Positions 56,501 to 64,000 of a stretch of DNA of 64,000 nucleotides are shown here, in pieces (the first letter of the stretch is position 1; each line of letters starts with the position of its first letter). Source of the stretch: Numida meleagris (taxonomy: Eukaryota; Chordata; Aves; Galliformes; Numididae). The stretch is from positions 1 through 64,000 of the forward strand of contig NW_018364567.1 of assembly GCF_002078875.1 (NCBI RefSeq). The letters run 5' to 3'. The position numbers were made by a program, and so were the translations under genes. Under the pieces are notes generated by a model that made no database searches, was not told the DNA's origin, and saw only the letters and a list, made by a program, of their open reading frames with translations.

Positions 56501-59500
56501 TTCAGATATTTTCATAATCTTTACCTTTTAAAATTCCTTTTCCTATAGATAACAGGCAAATTATTTAGGCCTTTTTAAAATCACCTGCTCTTCTGAATGA
56601 ATACTTGAAAGATTTATGTAGTGTGGCCTCATCATCATCTTGCTTATGCAAATATTTAGGTGATCAGAAGATTTGGTTGGGAAGGCTCAAAGATAAGTGA
56701 AAAAATTAAGATTCTTTGGATCCTAAACCAAATTATTTTCAGACTTCTGGTTTGTTCTTGGAAAGTCATTTATTTATTTTGGAGGTGAGTTTTTGTTTCT
56801 TTCTTTTAAGTGCTATTCAGTTGGGTTTCCAAGCTGTCACAGCACTCTCCTAAAGCACGCTCAGCATGTTGCTTTCATATTCTTTGTCCATGCAATCAGA
56901 GTAACGTATCCAGTAACAAATTTGATTAGTTCCAAATTCCAGCTCCTTCCTCTGAGACATAGCTGCTGTCAAACAGGAAAGTGGAATTCCTGCTTGGTCT
57001 TCTTTTGTGTTTGCATGTGTTCTCCCCATTCTGAAACTAGAATTTTGAATTAATTCTGTTGAGAAGATTGTCGTCAAAGAGCAGTTTATTCTGTCTCCTG
57101 TTAATCCAATCTGAGGCTTTCTTGACCTGCTTTGCTCACTGACAGACTGAATGGTTGTAAAGAAAATTGAGGTTCTGGAATGATTCGTCGTCTTTCTCTA
57201 GCCTGGAATGATCTACACAGAATTGTGTGAACTCTACAGTAGAGAAAAATGCATTTAATTCCCTAAGCCAGAAAAGCTCTATATCTGTCGGTCATAACTG
57301 ATGTCCGCTTGCTCCCACTGCAGAGCGCTGTCAACACAAGTAGAGTTTTGGCCTTTTTTCACCTGAAATTTTGTTTTTTGGAAATACAGATTGAAAAACT
57401 GGCTCTGAAAGCTCTACAGCACTCGTCCAGGCAGGAACATTTTTTGTGGGTTTTTTTCCACTGTTCTGGCAGCTGAAAGGAGGGGAGTGTTAAGACAGGG
57501 AAGAGATACTCAGGGTAAAAAGTCTGTTATTCTTCCCAGGATTTCATTTAATATTTTCCAGTTCTAACAATGTGGCTACCTGTTAGAGCCAGACTGTGAG
57601 TTACTTTGGGTCACCACCATTCCACAGAAGTCAGTGGGACTGTTTTGGGAAGAGGATTTTGGGGTTTTATTCCTTCTGAATGTTTAACCCAGCAATGTGT
57701 GGCAGGGGCATTACAGTTTGCCATACTCTGAAATGAATGTACCAAGTGTAAGGACAAATTCTGAAGCTGAAGTGACAGTCTTGATTGATAATGAACTGCC
57801 ACATGATCTGGAGCCTGTAGTTGTTAGCAGACGGGAGGTGTGAGAGATAAAGGACTGACATAGTCCTGGTGGCATGATGTACACTCAGCTTGAAACGCTA
57901 TTGTCAATTCTAAATGCAAAAACCTTATGTTGGCTGAGTGTTAAAGCACTTAGCACGTCTACCACATAGTTTGCATGTATGGCAGATCACAAGCTATAAA
58001 CATCACTAATGCGTTTTACCACGTGTCTCAAGCTATTCATGTGATTTACATTGCGGCAGCGGGTGCTCAGCTGGGATACTTGCTGCATACATCAGCTTGA
58101 TAACTGTGATACATACTCTTTACTATTTAATTGTTTTTTCATGAGTCTTCTATAGTACAACTACGGAAGATGCTCCTCACATCTCCTTTGAGTCCAGTTC
58201 TGTGGTGTTTCCTGAATTTTAATAGTGCATAGTTATGCAAGTGGTCTTGTTGAAGCAAATTATCCAGCAAGTGGTACGCCTTGAAACCATTTCTTTTCGG
58301 CTGTCCTGAATGTATTTTAACCTGACCATCACGCTTGAATACAAGAGTTTCTAAAGCAGTGATTTTGCTATCATTAGAAGTATTTTTCTTACTAAGAACT
58401 CTGCTTGCTCCTTCCTAAATCACTGTTCCTTACAGTCTGTTCAGACATTAGTCGATAGCTTGCTTTTTCTCCTGTTTTATTACACATTAATATAGAGAAA
58501 TGAAATAGTAGCAATTATTTTAAAGATGATAAAAACATAATAGTCTACTTTTAGGTGTGAATGGATCCAAATTCTAAACAGCAGTTTCTCATTTGTGAAA
58601 AAGGATAGTTTTTTATTCCAGCATTTGTCTGTCATTGATAAAAATGTACTGAGTAATCATTTGTATTTTAATAGTTCTTTTTTTTCTAAATGTCATAACT
58701 TTCTGGATATTGGTGTCTTCAGATTACATCAGTTTTATATGCTGGATCTTATCATAACCTCTGTCGTAAAAACAACATTTCTGAGCTACTTTATCAACAT
58801 TATAAATCCATGCGATTATATTTTACCATCCCAAGTGTTCAGATCATTTACTCTCACTTCTTAACCTTTATTCTGTATTGCATTTAAGACTGTAAAATAT
58901 TTCATTTAAAAACTCGAACAATAATGAATAAAATAACTGCTGTTAAGGTATCCCTAGGCATCTGTAATATTATAAACAGGAGGAAGTTATTTTGAGAATA
59001 GTGATTGCTTACTTAGACCATGTTTTTCGAGTGAGTGACTCATGCAGTGCTCCTGTGGAGGAATTATTATCATTCTTTGGTGAATCTTTATCTCATCATG
59101 GAAAAGTAATGTTTCCATAATTCCATTACGAAATTGTTCTGTATTTTATTTTATACTGTCTAGAACCTACATCACTGTTATTGTGTTTTATCTGCAGTTG
59201 GAGTTTAACTTTCACCTTTTCATTAAAACAGATAAGTGAGCTTCTTGGTTATCTTAAAAATGCTTAACTTGCTCCAGATTTATCTACAATAAAAACAAAT
59301 GGGAAAAGGAATATGGCAGCAAGTAATCAAAAATGAATTGCAAATAAAGACCGACTGTTAGTGCAGACACTTTAACTAGCCTTCCACCTGCAGCCTGCAT
59401 CTAGTCAGACCCACGTGCTTTTCCTTTTTGGGAGTGCTATTATTTCAGTAAATGAAAAATTTAGGGGGCTTGAAGCATTTTGCAGAACTCGAGCAATATT

Positions 59501-60380
59501 TTTTGTGCAAGTTGCTCAGCATTATTTATGATGGTGTTTGGTGGGTTTTGGGGTAGAATGGTTAGAGGATTAGTTTTCACTTCCTTTTCATTGTTTTCAA
59601 AAGACTTTTAAAGTTGTGAACTTTCACCTTAATTTTTCCTCCATTACTCCCCCTGCCCCAATTCTCTGCTGGAGTAGACAGTAATTATCTTTGCAATACG
59701 GAGGAGAAACAGACCATGCATTTTTTCCGTAGGTACTTCAAGTCATAGTTTGTTCTGTTCTCTTAACTTTGAAATAAAATGGGGTTTATACTAAGATACC
59801 ATCCTGTAAAATGGATGTGTGAAATGCAGACTTCTGCCAGTGCTGCTTTACACACTCTTAGAGCACTGCATCTGGTTTTGTCCGGTGAATGCCACTTACA
59901 GCTGTCATAATCGAATTAAGTGAACTAGTGACAATTAAATTGATTTCTTCCATGAGGATAGATCAGAACTTCTGTGTGTCTTCACAAAGGCCATATGCTT
60001 TGAAAATGAGAAACAGATGTTGTATTTTTGTTATATGAGTCATATGTCCAGGCTTGTATGCATATGTATCCAAAGCTTTCTTTCTATGAGAGGTTTTAAA
60101 AAAAAAAATTAAAAAAAACTTGTTTGATTGTTTTTAAGATCGCCCCATCTGTGCATAAAAATCTATGGGTTTATTAACTGGTAGTTTCAATCTGGTATTT
60201 GGAATTCTGCTTTATTTCAGTACGCATTCGTATTGAGCACGTCTAGTTAGTGTAATACACTTTCAATTTAAGCTTTTGCCAACAACTTCTAAAATTCAAG
60301 CACAATCAGAACAGCTAATCCAGGAGAAAAAGTTAACTTTTAAGTAGAAGCTTCTGGGAAATTCTATCTCCTGGATTATC

Positions 60381-60396
60381 TTTTTTTTTTTTTTTT
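60381..60396 (+). repeat. Poly-T tract (16)
   Basis: An uninterrupted run of T in intron 14. Confidence 0.9.
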
Positions 60397-61092
60397 CAAA
60401 CCTTCTCCAAAGATTGGTTGCAGCCAGAAAGTGAGGTACTTCTTTAGAAATATCTCTCTCCCACTGCCACAGCTGATGACTGCTGTAAGAGGGATTATTA
60501 CTCAAGTGCCATTAAATGAATGGCCGCTTTGCACAAGAGGAAGTTGTTTAAGGGAAAAGCATTTTCTTTTTCTTTGTAAATCAGTGATTACTAGGGAATA
60601 TAAAATGGCATTTTCTTCTGTTCTGGCCATTTCTTCTATTCAAGTTGAGATATGTGAACAGTGCTTCCAACTGCTGTGTAAAGGTTGAAAAAGAAAAGCT
60701 TTTAGGATTTTTGGTCTCTTCTGTCTGCACAGCTGGTAAGGTGGTTAATCTGCATGGCTTGGGTAGCTGGTTTTGTCATTTAGTACTGTCGCCTTGGGTC
60801 TCACATTTCACGAATGTGAGGTCAGAGCTACTAATGGTGCAAGTCTTTGCTTAAATCTGTCTAAAATAAAGTGAATAGCTAATAGTGTTAGTTTTTGTAA
60901 TTGGGCTGATACGAGGTTGGTTTCTTTTGTGGTAAGGGAGCTTGAGGATAGCCTAATTTGACAAGATGCAGCTTCTGGTAAAATACCTTTTTAGGAGATC
61001 CTGACTATTTTCTTCCTTAAAACCAAAAACAAATCAAAAACAGAAGTTCTGTTTCAGTACAGGTGATAGTGGGGTTTGGGTTGGTTGTTCTC

Positions 61093-61114
61093 TTTTTTTT
61101 TTTTTTTTTTTTTT
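61093..61114 (+). repeat. Poly-T tract (22), longest in the window
   Basis: An uninterrupted run of T. No retroposon body is recognisable on either side. Confidence 0.92.
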
Positions 61115-61454
61115 CACACAAAGAGTAAACAGTGATCTCAAAAGAGGCTAAGGAAACAGAAGCGTCTGTGGTTGCATCAAGTTATATTGATAAAACATTA
61201 AGATAGTCATCTCATTAGCCACCAATTATCTAAAAGGTAGCTGTATTGTCTCATATAGCTGTATAAGATCCCTTTATAAGCAAGAGGAAAGATGAGAGGT
61301 CAGTCAGCTTGCTTCGCTTAGATCCCTGTCATTGAATCAGAGGCTTCTGTTTTCCTGTAGACTTGGACAACCAAGTCAGTGTAATTTTCTGGTTTCTTGA
61401 AGGCCCGAGTTTGCTAGATAAACAAAATCTAATGCTTTAGCTATCTTCCAATAG

Positions 61455-61486
61455 GAAAGAAAGAAAGAAAGAAAGAAAGAAAGAAA
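61455..61486 (+). repeat. (GAAA)8 microsatellite
   Basis: Eight perfect gaaa units. It is likely length-polymorphic. Confidence 0.95.
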
Positions 61487-62093
61487 CAGTATTTGATTGT
61501 TCTTTCCATCAACCATCTAAGCTTATCCAGAAGTCTAAAGAAAAAAAATTCAAACTTTCTGAATGAATTTGCTCAAATCCAAACTTAATGAAGGGATAGA
61601 AAGGTATTTGTTCTAAAATTAGTGGAGTTAGGGCTAACAAAGAAATTAGTAAATAAATGCCTCTGAGAAAAGCTAGCAGGCATCACTCAAATGTGTTTTC
61701 AATAGAGGACCTATTCTTGTTCTTCATTAATCCCTCTGCAGATTGAAATGATGAACAGATGACATGGAAGAAGGCTGGAGCTAGGACAAAACTGTTGACT
61801 TCTGCTTCTGAATTAGAGTAGAAATAATGACCCCGAACATTGCTCTAAGCTGGCTGTCCCAACCTACCTCAGCATGTTTTGTTCTCTCTCTGATATGACA
61901 CGGTTTTCCTTTTAGCTGTCACTTCTGCACTTAACTATGTTAAACTCTGCTTGAGACTAACCTTAAAGTCTTTCCAGGAGCTTTAGATAATACAGCAAAA
62001 GTTTTTCCATTTATCGAGCAGTGAATGCAACATTGAGCAAAGAGATGGAATTTCTACAGCTCTAAACAGCTTACACCCTGGGTCTTTGAAACA

Positions 62094-62108
62094 TTTTTTT
62101 TTTTTTTT
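62094..62108 (+). repeat. Poly-T tract (15)
   Basis: An uninterrupted run of T. Confidence 0.9.
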
Positions 62109-62616
62109 ACTTTGCAGTAATTGAGTAGGGTTGGCTTCAGACAGAATGTTGAAACGGCTGGAGACATTTCATGATGCTGTGTTTGTACGACATTAAGCCA
62201 GTTTCAAGAGATGGTGGATGACTTGCCATACTTGACTGATGTACAGTTGGTATTGATTTTAATGATACAAGAGAATTGGGAGTCTGTGGTAATAAGCACA
62301 ATGGATCTCTTTTTTCCTGTCCAGACACTTAATAGACCTGCAAAATAAATTTCCTCTGATAGAAGTCTGGAAGGCAGTGTCATAAATTATCCTAGAAAAG
62401 AAATTTGAAGTGGGAGTCCAAGTAAAGAGACATTCTGCCCTGTTGTTGCCACTAGGATGGCAATCTTCACTGTCTTTGTAGCTATAAAGCTCAGAGATGT
62501 CTCAAACTACACGTATACACAGGAGAATAACCTTAAATATGAAGACTCTGACTTGTTTAATATGGTATTTCTGTATGACCACTAATCAGAAAAAGAGCTT
62601 TTGCGTACAGGAATGA

Positions 62617-62824
62617 GTGAATGGGTTTTAAACTAAAAGAGGAGAGATTTAGATTAGATATTAGTAAATTTTTTATTCAGAGGGTGGTAAGACACTGGAA
62701 CAGGTTGCTCAGAGAAACTGTGTATGCTCCATCCCTGGAGGTTTACAGTGGGGCATTAGGCAGTCTGAAACTGGTTGTTCTTTTTAAGATCCCTTCCGAC
62801 CCAAGTCATTTTACGATTCTATTT
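62617..62824 (+). mobile_element. CR1 LINE 3' end fragment
   Basis: The phrases aaactaaaagaggagagat, gacactggaacaggttgctc, ccatccctggaggt and gatcccttccgaccc, then the terminal acgattct, match the CR1 3' region in sense orientation. The part that normally lies between the third and fourth phrases is shortened. It ends directly at an AT-rich microsatellite. The 5' edge is approximate. Confidence 0.88.
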
Positions 62825-62827
62825 GTG

Positions 62828-62896
62828 TATGTATATATAAAATGTTTATAACAATATAAATATATATTTATATATAAATAATATATATATAGCATT
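62828..62896. repeat. AT-rich (TA)n-type microsatellite next to the CR1 end
   Basis: Alternating ta units with a few interruptions (tatataaa, atatatatttatatata). It begins within a few bases of the CR1 3' end. Confidence 0.9.
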
Positions 62897-63118
62897 ATAA
62901 AACTGAAATGACCAGAGAGATTTTCCTGATTTCAATATATTTTTTCATTTAACCATACCTATTTGAATTCCTCCATGTGAAAATATTTAGCATTAAAAAG
63001 AAGCGTATGAAAAGCATTCTTAATACATATTCATAAATTCTGAAAACTACATTCTACTCTCATATGATTTTCTGATAGTATGTCTTGAAACTATTTTAAT
63101 TTACATAATAAAGAGTTC

Positions 63119-63151
63119 CATTTACTTTTACTTTCTTTACTTTTACTTTTT
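63119..63151 (+). repeat. (TTTTAC)n-like tandem repeat
   Basis: Imperfect units of ttttactt and ctttac follow one another, short and pyrimidine-rich. Confidence 0.75.
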
Positions 63152-64000
63152 CCGGTCCATACAACTTCATCAAAATGACTTACTCTGTTTCGTGCTTGAT
63201 GAACCAAAGGGTTAATGTTACAGGCCTGCCCCAAGGAACTTGTAATTTAATTAAAACATACGAAATTACGTTCTAAGATCTCAGTGGAGCTGCTGCACCT
63301 TTCTGACTATGTATTTGTGTGCAGTCAGTTGAGAACCCAAGAAGCAAATTAGAAAGTGTAATGATCTGATAGTAAAGTTCTCCCAGTGAACTGCCTTCAC
63401 TGCAGTCAAAAGACCTCGCTTCCTGTTCAAAGGTCTGTTTTGGGGGGCCACAGTTGGTAAAGTAATACTCTCAACAGGCCTCCTAAGTTCCATGAAGTGA
63501 CAGTGGAAGTATGTGTTTCTTTCTCAGGAGTCAGTTAGGAACCAGTGAAAATGTAATATTTTGTACAGACAGCTCACAGCAAATTGAGATTACAAACAAG
63601 ATTTTTACTAGGAAAAACACTGTTGAAAAATATATGCTGATTATAGAAGAACTTATTTTAGAATGCTTCTCAGCTGCTTGGACTATTTGTGGTGTAGGGC
63701 ATCTGGCGTACAGTAGAGCTGGTGTGAAGCCCCAGTCTGCTGGTAACTCATGGATGGTTGGCTTTAGTTTAAGCCTTTAAGTCCAGTTCTTTGTTCCGCA
63801 TTTTTACCAGAGCCTCGTGCAAAGGCATCTTTGAGCATGACTACCTTCTAGGCATGTCTACAGCGAGGTGAATGACAGTGCTGAAATGCATCACGCTGTG
63901 CAAATAGTATTCAGACATATCTATCTTAAATGCATAAATATTCATCTAATTAAAAATTTAATATACGTATATACTGCTTATTGGAATTCGTATTGCTATG

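Noticed and set aside
61093..61114. Poly-T tracts as tails of antisense retroposed genes or SINEs
   Set aside because: No retroposon body or target-site duplication was recognisable beside any of them.

Overview
This window is vertebrate, almost certainly avian, nuclear DNA. The evidence is a set of multi-exon coding blocks with GT-AG borders, long AT-rich introns, several CR1-type LINE fragments (the dominant bird retrotransposon) and a short mariner-like DNA element of a type known from bird genomes. There are no bacterial-style operons, no CRISPR array and no dense short-spaced ORFs.

The only protein-coding gene I can support is CDH2 (N-cadherin), read on the + strand. Twelve consecutive internal exons lie between 34455 and 53510. 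I number them 3 to 14 of the usual 16-exon classical-cadherin plan. Spliced together they give 2180 nt (one split residue plus 726 codons, about 80% of the roughly 910-residue precursor) with no stop codon. They run from the prodomain, through the furin-type site RQKR and the mature N-terminus (Asp-Trp), the HAV motif of EC1, the calcium-binding linkers of EC1 to EC5, the EC5 cysteines and the transmembrane helix, to the juxtamembrane p120-catenin-binding segment. Exons 1-2 (signal peptide and start of the prodomain) and exons 15-16 (beta-catenin-binding tail and stop) are not seen in the window.

Layout: 1-34454 is non-coding. I infer it is the 3' part of the very long CDH2 intron 2. It holds a CR1 fragment with reverse-transcriptase remnants (about 320-1938), a mariner-like miniature element (about 10994-11522), a second CR1 (about 25334-25570, minus), a third CR1 (about 32040-32685, minus), a striking 21-bp inverted repeat (15899-15984) and two or three CpG/GC-richer patches that could be regulatory. 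34455-53510 is the compact exon cluster. 53511-64000 is the 5' part of a long intron 14, with a CR1 3' end, an AT microsatellite, a (GAAA)n tract and poly-T tracts.

I found no undescribed biological system. The most useful leads are splicing-related: a strong G-quadruplex-type motif just downstream of exon 6, a 36-nt in-frame candidate microexon (or decoy splice pair) in intron 4, a weak acceptor on the exon that carries the furin site, and a duplicated branch-point-like segment before exon 3. The N-cadherin protein is very close to the chicken sequence as I remember it, with a few apparent substitutions, so a bird, possibly another galliform, is likely; I cannot name the species.
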